Origin: Oceanospirillaceae bacterium
Lineage (GTDB): Bacteria; Pseudomonadota; Gammaproteobacteria; Pseudomonadales; Balneatricaceae
Reading direction: 5' to 3'
Assembly: GCA_013215505.1 (NCBI GenBank)
Contig: JABSQZ010000026.1
Location: 24,291 to 88,290 of the forward strand
Length of the DNA: 64,000 nucleotides
Both the position numbers and the translations under genes were made by a program. The notes beneath the pieces are model-generated. The model did no database searches and was not told the origin of the DNA. It worked only from the letters and a program-made list of their open reading frames with translations. Positions 38,459-46,839 of this stretch are shown here, piece by piece. Numbering within the stretch: position 1 is the first letter of the stretch; each line of letters opens with the position of its first letter.

Positions 38459-38471
38459 GGGGGAGCTGATG

Positions 38472-39206
38472 ATGAGTAATACAGGGAATACCAGGCAGCA
38501 GGGATTTTCACTGGTGGAATTAATGATTGCAATGTTGTTGGGAACCTTTTTAATTGGTGGCTTAATGAGTGTATTTATCTCATCTGCCCATAACTATAAA
38601 GTGCAGCAGGCGCTCACCGAAGTACAACATAAGGGGCGCTACATATTACGTATACTGCGCCAGGACGTACAGAAGGCGGGGTTCAATTTTACCACATCTG
38701 AGGCAGTTAAGGAGTTTACCGGAGGTGTCGGTGACTGTGCTCCTGGTCGAGAGATCTTTGAAATTTATTGGAATGCAGCTTTACCACCATTAGAAGAGAT
38801 ATGGCGCTATTGCTATTACGTTACCGCTGATAATGTATTGATGCGAAATAAGGTGAAAGAGGGTGATGCTGTTTCACCAGCTACTGTATTAGAAATAGCT
38901 GAAGGGGTGCAAGAATTGCGATTCAGTTATGCTGTGGACACTGTCAATGACGACGATGTAATAGATCAAATTACGGTGTCGGGAGTTTCTAAGACATATG
39001 TGCTGGCAAGTTCCCTAGAGCTAGAGCCTTTAGCGACCTGGGAAAAAGTGCGCGCAGTGAGGTTAGAAGTGTTAGTACGTAGTGATACAAAAAATGTTAC
39101 TAATCAGCTCCAGCAAATACCTGCCCCCTTTAACACAGTAGCTGCTGATAATAACCTCTACCAGATTTTTAGCGCAACACTAGCGATGAGGAATCTAATT
39201 AAATGA
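38472..39206 (+). CDS. pilW: Minor pilin PilW-like (set A)
   Basis: GGGGAG precedes ATG codons at 38469 and 38472; the second is better spaced. The 244-residue prepilin has leader MSNTGNTRQQG and helix FSLVELMIAMLLGTFLIGGLM. The region VQQALTEVQHKGRYILRILRQDVQKAGF (in parts) is typical of PilW. PilW bridges minor pilins with PilX and PilY1 in the tip complex. It ends in MRNLIK, and its stop overlaps pilX by four bases. Confidence 0.93.
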   Translation: MSNTGNTRQQGFSLVELMIAMLLGTFLIGGLMSVFISSAHNYKVQQALTEVQHKGRYILRILRQDVQKAGFNFTTSEAVKEFTGGVGDCAPGREIFEIYWNAALPPLEEIWRYCYYVTADNVLMRNKVKEGDAVSPATVLEIAEGVQELRFSYAVDTVNDDDVIDQITVSGVSKTYVLASSLELEPLATWEKVRAVRLEVLVRSDTKNVTNQLQQIPAPFNTVAADNNLYQIFSATLAMRNLIK

Positions 39207-39697
39207 AACAGCATGCAAGCGCTGCAAAACAAAGTGGTGCGGTGTTAATTATTGGCCTGATATTTTTACTGCTGATGTCGATTGCAGGTCTGACTTCACT
39301 GCAGCGGGTGACAATTCAGGAGCGGGTAACCGGCAACTCCATGGATAATTACCGCGCTTTCCAGGCGGCCGAAATCTCTTTGTCAAATGCTGAACTGATA
39401 GTTCAGACTGCGGTGATTGACGGTTATTTACGTAAAGCAAGCCTTGATGGCCTGGCAGATGACAGTGAATTGCTGGCAGACGAAAACTGGGTCTGTGATG
39501 ACAAAACGGTGGCCATTGAAAAGCTTTGTATTCAATATGCTGCCGGAGATGTTGAGCTGATAACGGGTTTAACTGAAAACCCTAAAATGAAGTTTGAATT
39601 ACTGGATAACACTAACAATAACTTCCGGATTACAGTTTGGGCTTCGGGCATAGGCAGGTCGAAAGTGCTATTACAGTCTGAATACAGATTGCCTTAG
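39203..39697 (+). CDS. pilX: Minor pilin PilX-like (set A)
   Basis: This 164-residue protein has the PilX N-terminus: SGAVLIIGLIFLLLMSIAGLTSLQ, then VTIQERVTGNSMDNYRAFQAAEISLSNAE in two parts. PilX-type pilins lack Glu at position 5 (here Ile) and bind PilY1. It overlaps pilW by four bases. Unlike in set B, no PilY1 gene follows closely; 1.5 kb without genes comes next. Confidence 0.93.
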   Translation: MKQHASAAKQSGAVLIIGLIFLLLMSIAGLTSLQRVTIQERVTGNSMDNYRAFQAAEISLSNAELIVQTAVIDGYLRKASLDGLADDSELLADENWVCDDKTVAIEKLCIQYAAGDVELITGLTENPKMKFELLDNTNNNFRITVWASGIGRSKVLLQSEYRLP

Positions 39698-41184
39698 TGA
39701 GTTTACCCAGCAGTTGGGTCGACTGTCTGCACGAGTATTGTTCTTAATTCTTCACTATACAGTGAGCAATGCTTGTATCTGCTTGCCACAACGGACACTG
39801 ATCGAAACGGTTTTGACAAGCTACATGATGGCTTAATTTGACAGTAAAGATCCAGGTCAGAAAGGTGCGATGCGTCATTTGAAACTCCCTGAAGGTTTCG
39901 ACAGCAAAGCCAAACGTATTACTGAAAATAACGACACAGCTGCTCGATCTAAAGTCACTCAATGGCACCCTGAACGGCGCTACAGATTATAACAATTCGC
40001 TAAACCCTTCTCGGGGTAGACCCTAACACGCCACGCTCTCCATAATAAGCAGGATAGTCGTACTGGACGCGTTGATATCACCTGACCTTGGATTTATGGG
40101 CATGCCTAGGGGAGAAAGTGAATCAGCAGTATTGGCCAACAAAAATGGCTGCGTGTCATCACAGTAATGCCAGAATATAAGGGTTGGTGTTTTTCTGTAA
40201 AAAAATAGATCATAAAATTGGCTCTTCAGAGATATCTGTGGGTAAAAAATACAAATATATGCGCAAAAGGGGCTTTGCCCCTTACCGATGGCTGACCCTA
40301 TTCGGTAGAAAGAAGTTCATTTAAAGTTAGTAGCTTTATCTCAGGGGAGGTTACAAAAAACCAAGTTGAGCTTGATTAATTTTTGATTATTTAGATATTA
40401 GAATTGATAACTCTATAAATAAACCAGATCAATGTTTCATAAATATATTAAATTATAACAATCATTTATGTTTGCTTCTGGCCATTGTCGGCAGAATTTC
40501 GGCCGACTTCCAGCATCAAAGGGATCGTACTTAAGACACTAAGACTGGTACTATGGTTCTTAGTAAGCTAGGTGGTATGGAAAGCAAACATCGCGTCAAT
40601 CAACCCTGTGATTTCATGTTTGAGATAAGCAAAGCGGTGTTTTTTGAATCATATAATAAATAGACCATTAAAAGATCCCATATTGCATGCACAAAGACCC
40701 ATTAATTTATCTTATTCCTCTAAGGTATCACTCGACATATATCCCGCTGAGTCCTTTGCTTCTTGATCTATAGTCTGAATGTGACTATTTATTGAAATCT
40801 GCTATTATATTCTTCGAAATAAGACTTGCATGGACCAGTGAACTGCAAGTTGCTGAATTATAGATGATACAAGGCAAAAATAGCGCATCCCCCGCTACGT
40901 TGAGTATTAATAGTGTGGCGATCGACAGCTGTCGATGAGAATAAAAATGCCAGTAGCTCGCCGCGTTGGGAAGACTGTATCAGGTTTGTTAAGTATCAGC
41001 CTGCAGACAGCTATCTGCTTACGGCATAGGCAGTCATCCCGCTTGCATTATTGAAGAAACTAAATCGACCAACGATGACTCTATCGTTAACTTTTACTAT
41101 AGAATTACTGCCAGAGCGGTAGGTTTGACTGATAATTCAGAATTTGTCTAAAAGACAGTTTATAAAAATAAACGAGGTAGGCCC
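39698..41184. other. 1.5-kb gene-free region before pilY1a, with a 16-bp palindrome
   Basis: No recognisable gene is seen. A short frame at 39867-39989 (40 codons, MRHLKLPEGFDSKAKRIT...) has no ribosome site and no recognised family. A perfect 16-bp palindrome ATCGACAGCTGTCGAT lies at 40921-40936, about 250 bases before pilY1a, and could be an operator. The DNA from 40370 to 40860 is very AT-rich. Confidence 0.5.
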
Positions 41185-44100
41185 ATGAAGAAGCCGTTAT
41201 TGTTGTTGAGTTTATTAATATTGTCATATAACAGCAGTGCGGCGGTGGTTGACTACCCACTCTTTTTGAGCAACAGTGCAGACCCCAATGTACTCTTAAA
41301 CTTATCGGTTGAAGGACCTATGGGTGGTGCCGCTTACAACGACCAGAGCGGCACATTAGACGGGGGAACCCAGTGCGGCGGCAGAACTGAACTGTTTGGT
41401 ACAAGCACCGGCGACTGCTACTTCCCTCAAGAGCAATACATCGGCTACTTTGATAGCGAAAAGTGTTATAACTACAACAACTCAGACGACTATTTTGAAC
41501 CTGTCAGTGCAGTAAAAAATGCCAGTCGCGAATGTTATGGTAATAGCAGCGGAGGTTTTAGCGGCAACTTCATGAACTGGGCGACAATGACCTCGATAGA
41601 TATGTTCATTAAGACCGCTACTGGGGGCAACAGGGTGATTGATGAGGACAGCGGTGCCGATCCCATCACTGTGGTCGAGAGGGCCAAATCTCACAACAGT
41701 TATTTTCAACCAAAATTACTTTACAAAACGGCGCAAAAGATTACCGAGACTAACAAGGTCGTTGACCTTGATCATCACAGCAATAACCCGTCGCTGATCA
41801 CTAATACTGAGCATTCAGTGACATTTACTCCGCTGAAAAATAACAAGTACCCCCTAGAATTCCAGCACAATAGCAGTGACCATTCTCAAACTTTTGCACT
41901 GCGGGTCAGGGTGTGTAATCCAGACATCGACGACTTGGGTGTGGCGGGTCTGGAGGACAACTGCCAGTTTTATCCCGCCGGGGAAGATATCAGTAATAAG
42001 TCCGTAAAATCTAAAAAATCCAAGAAGTCTAAGAAGTCCAATAAGTCCTGTAAGTCTAATAAATCCAATAAATCCAATAAATCCAATAAGTCTGATAAGT
42101 CAGATAAGTCAGATAAGTCTAATAAGTCTAATAAGTCTAAAAAATCTAGTAAGTCTAATAAATCGCAAAATTGCGGCGCGAACAACGACTATTACAAACC
42201 TATAGGTTTCATTCAAAAAAATGCTGATTCTATGCGCTTTGCCGTGACCAGCTATTCCAGTGATAACTCGAAAAAGCGCGATGGCGGAGTGCTGCGAGCC
42301 AATATGAAATATGTCGGCGTCAACAGCCCTCACAGTGGCGACGACAGCAGGAATAACCCCAACCAAGAGATCAGCGCATCCGGCACCCTTATTCAATTCC
42401 CGGATGCGAAAACTCACAGCAACAATGCCTACACCGGGGTGATCAATTATATCAACCACTTCAGCGAATTTGGCTATAAAAGTTATGATCCGGCAGCTGA
42501 ATTATTTTATGAGTCGATTCGCTATTTCAAAAATCTGGGTCCGACCTCTGAGTATTCTGCAGGATTAAACTTGAATAACGAACACTTTCCGGTCATCACT
42601 GATTGGCAAGATCCTATTCAATACAGCTGCCAGAAAAATTTTATCATCGGCATGAACGACGCCTATACCTGGAGGGATAAGCGTTTACCTGGGACACATT
42701 TCACAAATGATCAGGATGGCAGCTTCAAGATTAAAGACCAAGACTACGGTGAACCCTCAGACCCTGATAGCGACATCGACGTGACTGCCTTGACCGACAA
42801 GATTGGCGCCCAGGAGAATTTAAATAGCCAAATATGTGCCAATGGTACTAAGAGCTTAGGCAAGTGTGTGTTCAGCGATAGTCGACAGACGTCATATTAC
42901 ATTGCCGGCTTAGCCCACTATGCGAACACTCAAGATATTCGCAGCGACCATGAAGACAAACAGACCATTACTACCTTTATGATCGATTCACAAGAGTATA
43001 AATCCAACCCTTTGACGGGAAAAACTAACATGTTGTGGCTGGCTGGTAAGTACGGCGGCTTCATAGATGCAGACGGCGATGGCACTCCGAAAAATAGCGA
43101 TGGCAGTGACAGAGAGTGGGATAAAGATGGCGACGGCTCTCCGGATAACTACGTACTGGCTAGTAGTCCGCAACGTATTGTTAGCGGCCTGGAGTATGCG
43201 CTCGATCAGATAGAAGCGCGCATTGGCTCTGGAGCAGGTGTCGCCTTGAGCACTAATGCTCTGCAGACGGGATCGCTGTTATACCAGCCCACTTTTACCA
43301 GTCACCAATGGAGTGGCGATATTGTCGCCTATAAAATAGACGAAAGTGTCAACTTAAACAATGAGCAATGGCGCGCCAGCGAGCAGTTGCCGACGGCGGC
43401 AGCCAGAAATATTTATTCGCACAACGCCAGCACCGGTATCGAATTTAAACACGCTAACTTATCGACTCAGCAACAGTCACAAATCAGCAGCGATCAAGTC
43501 GAGTATTTACGCGGCGACACCAGCAAGGAGCAAAGAAATGGCGGTGATTTCAGAAATCGCGCCTCGCTATTGGGTGATATTATCCACTCCACTCCTACCT
43601 TAGAGAATAAACATGATCATGGTCTCAGCTCGCTGGCCGGTACTGAAGGACTCAGCTATAGCGCTTTCAGAGATTCCAGTGTCTATATAAACCGTTCAGA
43701 GGCACTCTACTTCGGAGCTAATGATGGTATGTTACACGCATTAAACGCCAACACTGGCGTTGAGCTTTTCAGCTACATACCGGGTACCTTCCTGGAGGAT
43801 TTATCGCAGCTAAGCAGCCCGGATTATCTGCACCGATTTTTTGTTGACGGCGAGGTGACCGTCGCCGATGCCTATCTCTCCTCCTCATGGAAAACAGTGT
43901 TGCTGGGCTCAAGAGGCAGAGGCGGTTCTACTATCTTCGCTTTAGATATCTCGGATCCGGAGAATTTTTCAGCCTCTGATGTGCTCTGGGAAATATCGGC
44001 ACAAGACAGTGATTTTGCAGATTTAGGGGTACAGCTGAGGAAGATAAAAGTCGTGCGGCTAAACAATGGTAAATGGGCAGCCGTCTTTGGCAATGGCTAC

Positions 44101-45168
44101 AGTCGGGACAACCCCTCCGCTAATCCCAACGCCAACGCCATCTTGTATGTGGTCGATTTACACAGCGGTGCTCTAATCAAAAAAATTGATACTCAAACAG
44201 CGGGTATCAATGGTCTGTCTGAGGTATCGACTGTCGATATCAATAACGATCACAACATTGACTATGCCTACGCCGGCGATTTACAAGGTAATATGTGGAA
44301 ATTTGATTTATCGGATAGCAGTGAAAATAACTGGAAAATTGCCTATCAAACATCCGATTCAGATCCCGCACCGCTGTTCAATGCCACTTACACGGGTACG
44401 GACAGCGACGGAGATGAGGTGATTTTATCCCAGCCCATTACCGTGGCCCCCACTATCAACAAGCACCCGATCGATGGCTACATGTTGCTGTTTGGCACCG
44501 GTAAGTATTTTGAGTCCCAAGACAACACAGTATTTGCCAGCGACCCGCTACAGAGTTTTTATGGCATACAAGATGACGGTATTGGCCCAGCGGGTGATCG
44601 CGACGATTTAGTGAGGCAGTCAATCTTATATGAGAGCAACAACGTCAGCACCGGCAGCTATCGAGTAACCACTAATAACACGGTTGATTTTAGCAAAAAA
44701 ATGGGCTGGTATATCGATCTGCAAACACCCACAGTATCCGGTAATAGCCCTGCACCTAACGGAGAGAAAGTTGTTTTACAAGCACTGCTCTATAACACAA
44801 AAGTGATCTTCTTTAGCTTGATACCTTCTGCAAACGTCTGTGAAGCAGGGGGGACGGGCTGGACGATGATCCTCAATGCACTAGATGGCAGAGCCGGCGA
44901 TAAGCCGGTAAGTGATGAAAATGGAGATGGCGTTGTAGATGACAGGGACAAAGTCACTATCATTGACGGCCAAGGTAAGGAAGTTTCCTATGTGATATCC
45001 GGCACTGGAAACAGCAGCATAACCGTTGGCGCGGCGCTTCTCGACAAAGACGATGGGGACACCATCTTAGTGATACAAGGCTCTGACGCCATACTTGAGA
45101 CTAAAATATTGTCGACATCAGAAGACACTCCGGTTTCTGGTCGGATTTCCTGGCGAGAAATTCGCTAA
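41185..45168 (+). CDS. pilY1: PilY1-type pilus-tip adhesin without MIDAS, with X-Lys-Ser repeat
   Basis: This 1327-residue secreted protein has a signal peptide (residues 1-20, ending SYNSSAA). The N-terminal part contains GNFMNWATMTSIDMF, typical of PilY1. Where the other two PilY1 proteins have a MIDAS (DxSGSM), it reads SVEGPMGG (residues 41-48), so metal binding there is lost. Residues 271-327 are 19 X-Lys-Ser triplets. YPAGED and NCG flank the repeat, with cysteines close by. EF-hand-like loops DADGDGTPKN and DKDGDGSPDN lie near residue 635. The C-terminal PilY1 beta-propeller has GANDGMLHALNANTGVELFSYIP and YGNGYSRD-like elements, and it ends GRISWREIR like its paralogues. PilY1 caps the pilus, promotes its extension and mediates surface contact. 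AACGAGG precedes the ATG. Confidence 0.88.
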   Translation: MKKPLLLLSLLILSYNSSAAVVDYPLFLSNSADPNVLLNLSVEGPMGGAAYNDQSGTLDGGTQCGGRTELFGTSTGDCYFPQEQYIGYFDSEKCYNYNNSDDYFEPVSAVKNASRECYGNSSGGFSGNFMNWATMTSIDMFIKTATGGNRVIDEDSGADPITVVERAKSHNSYFQPKLLYKTAQKITETNKVVDLDHHSNNPSLITNTEHSVTFTPLKNNKYPLEFQHNSSDHSQTFALRVRVCNPDIDDLGVAGLEDNCQFYPAGEDISNKSVKSKKSKKSKKSNKSCKSNKSNKSNKSNKSDKSDKSDKSNKSNKSKKSSKSNKSQNCGANNDYYKPIGFIQKNADSMRFAVTSYSSDNSKKRDGGVLRANMKYVGVNSPHSGDDSRNNPNQEISASGTLIQFPDAKTHSNNAYTGVINYINHFSEFGYKSYDPAAELFYESIRYFKNLGPTSEYSAGLNLNNEHFPVITDWQDPIQYSCQKNFIIGMNDAYTWRDKRLPGTHFTNDQDGSFKIKDQDYGEPSDPDSDIDVTALTDKIGAQENLNSQICANGTKSLGKCVFSDSRQTSYYIAGLAHYANTQDIRSDHEDKQTITTFMIDSQEYKSNPLTGKTNMLWLAGKYGGFIDADGDGTPKNSDGSDREWDKDGDGSPDNYVLASSPQRIVSGLEYALDQIEARIGSGAGVALSTNALQTGSLLYQPTFTSHQWSGDIVAYKIDESVNLNNEQWRASEQLPTAAARNIYSHNASTGIEFKHANLSTQQQSQISSDQVEYLRGDTSKEQRNGGDFRNRASLLGDIIHSTPTLENKHDHGLSSLAGTEGLSYSAFRDSSVYINRSEALYFGANDGMLHALNANTGVELFSYIPGTFLEDLSQLSSPDYLHRFFVDGEVTVADAYLSSSWKTVLLGSRGRGGSTIFALDISDPENFSASDVLWEISAQDSDFADLGVQLRKIKVVRLNNGKWAAVFGNGYSRDNPSANPNANAILYVVDLHSGALIKKIDTQTAGINGLSEVSTVDINNDHNIDYAYAGDLQGNMWKFDLSDSSENNWKIAYQTSDSDPAPLFNATYTGTDSDGDEVILSQPITVAPTINKHPIDGYMLLFGTGKYFESQDNTVFASDPLQSFYGIQDDGIGPAGDRDDLVRQSILYESNNVSTGSYRVTTNNTVDFSKKMGWYIDLQTPTVSGNSPAPNGEKVVLQALLYNTKVIFFSLIPSANVCEAGGTGWTMILNALDGRAGDKPVSDENGDGVVDDRDKVTIIDGQGKEVSYVISGTGNSSITVGAALLDKDDGDTILVIQGSDAILETKILSTSEDTPVSGRISWREIR
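41995..42165 (+). repeat. In-frame 9-bp repeat coding 19 X-Lys-Ser triplets
   Basis: The unit is close to AATAAGTCT. First residues of the triplets in order are N, V, K, K, K, N, C, then N four times, D three times, N twice, K, S and N. Every triplet ends Lys-Ser. Unit length is a multiple of three, so gain or loss of copies would change length without breaking the frame. Confidence 0.97.
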
Positions 45169-46799
45169 TGCCTGGCCTACAACCACAGAAATAGATTAAG
45201 CTTATTATTTATAGTCATAATTATCATGGCTTAATCTCTTTCAATCACTGATGTCCCTATAGTTTCGTACTTTCGTTAGTGATTTTATAGTCAAGCTCTA
45301 TTGTCACTTTGGCGGCAAGGGGCATACCATTGCTAACAGAAAAAATAGGCGCTGATGAGGGCGTGGCAGACGCTATCTGTATTCGACATCCCCAGATGTA
45401 GAAATTTTGCAGGAAGCTAGCATCATGGACTTGACCGGCGAAATTCAAATAATAATGGCTCGCAGGGTGGGGCTTTCGTGCTGGTGAATATGTCCAGTCT
45501 AACTCTGACCCATATGGTGTCCATGTTTATCTGGTATTGGGGGGGTTGTACATACAATGGTTTAGGGCGCTCATTGGGCGATATACAAATGTCTATTACC
45601 CTATTGGTGGAAGTTGAGTGGGCTACCATCTACGCGAAGAAAACCACCAACTTAACACTCTGGCCTACAATCTTTGGGATGCGTTAGAGGAATCTATGGA
45701 AATGGCGGCAGTCATTCTGTTCACCTATACTATGTTCGGCCATATCGCATTTAACCCCTAAAGCTAACCCTCTCAACATCAGCTTCAACCCCTGAGCGTT
45801 CGCTGTTATTCAGTGTTGTTACTGCTGTCTATTGCAACGACTAGTGGTCCTTCTCAAAATTTCCGGTGAATTGCTATAAAATCTTCAGTTCTTGTCTCAA
45901 AGGCGTGGAATATTTTGAACTGATAAGGAACAACGTTGGCAGTTTTGGGGATGAAAGTACCGCTACCCTGAAAGTGAAAAGTAATTTACATAGCAGCAAG
46001 TGAAAAACAGCGTCAGGCACAGGATCCAATTGATTGCTTGGATGACAGTGACATTTTTCTCCCCTGCACTCCCGTATCAAAGTCTCCAATCCTCTCAGCA
46101 GTTATCTAGACGAAAGACACAGACCGTTTACCTCTGCTTCTAAGATTTACTTCACTATTGGCTGGAGCCATCCAGCATATTGAGTTATATCAATATTCTA
46201 TAATCATATATCTTAACCTATTGTGAATTATGGGCGAACGAGTTACTGTGTCCTGAACTTTGACTGAATATGCGTTTAGATCTAAACGCATGCAAGATAG
46301 ATGATAATTGATGATTAGCATGCGGGTCGCACCCATATTTTTAACCTTGAGAAAGATAGTGCGAAGCCTGAAAGTTGTTTGTTTAATTTATAGTGTTTAT
46401 ATCAGTTCTGATGTATTCATCCTAAATAGAAATCAAATATTACATTGCTATTGAAACCAGCCAAAGCATTCAAAATTCAAGTTGAGGAGCAATACTGTCA
46501 ACCACCTGGCCAAAGGACTAAGCCTGTAAAGTTTTTCTGGAATATCTTTAATTGACTCAGCTGGCACCTCATCAAAACATGCGGTGTGTTTTGTCTCGGT
46601 AAGATTGTCAGCCATTAGCAGGGGAACTGACAAGTAAAGCAAGTTACATAGGCATAATCCGCAATGCTTTGCTGACTTTCAACATCGACCTGTCTAGTAA
46701 GGGTGGCGTGGCAGGCAGAGTCTTTCAGTCAGCATAAGGTTAAGTGCAACGAGTTATTAGCCAAAAGAGAGTCAAAGTTATTCGCCGAAAAATAATAAA
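45169..46799. other. 1.6-kb gene-free region between pilY1a and pilY1b
   Basis: I see no recognisable gene. Short frames such as 45257-45448 (minus), 45478-45687 (plus) and 46448-46642 (minus) lack ribosome sites and family features. A direct palindromic element AGATCTAAACGCATG occurs around 46275-46295 beside GCGTTTAGATCT (GCGTTTAGATCTAAACGC, a perfect 18-bp palindrome near 46271-46288). The stretch looks like decayed sequence. Confidence 0.5.
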
Positions 46800-46821
46800 T
46801 TGCAAGCGAGACCGCTTGCAA
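46800..46821 (+). promoter_or_regulatory. Leader hairpin just before the pilY1b ribosome site
   Basis: TTGCAAGCG and CGCTTGCAA form a perfect nine-pair stem around AGAC, ending two to three bases before AAAGGAAG. It could control translation of pilY1b, act as a weak terminator (A-rich, not T-rich, after it) or protect the mRNA end. Confidence 0.55.
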
Positions 46822-46839
46822 AAAAGGAAGAATTTCTTA

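Noticed and set aside
41970..42185. Minus-strand frame rich in Leu-Asp-Leu triplets
   Set aside because: It is the antisense of the X-Lys-Ser repeat in pilY1a and has no independent support.
45257..45687. Possible pilin or transposase remnants between pilY1a and pilY1b
   Set aside because: Short frames on both strands gave no motif that I could defend.
46448..46642. Small secreted protein on the minus strand
   Set aside because: No ribosome site, no conserved pattern, and the frame lies in decayed AT-rich DNA.
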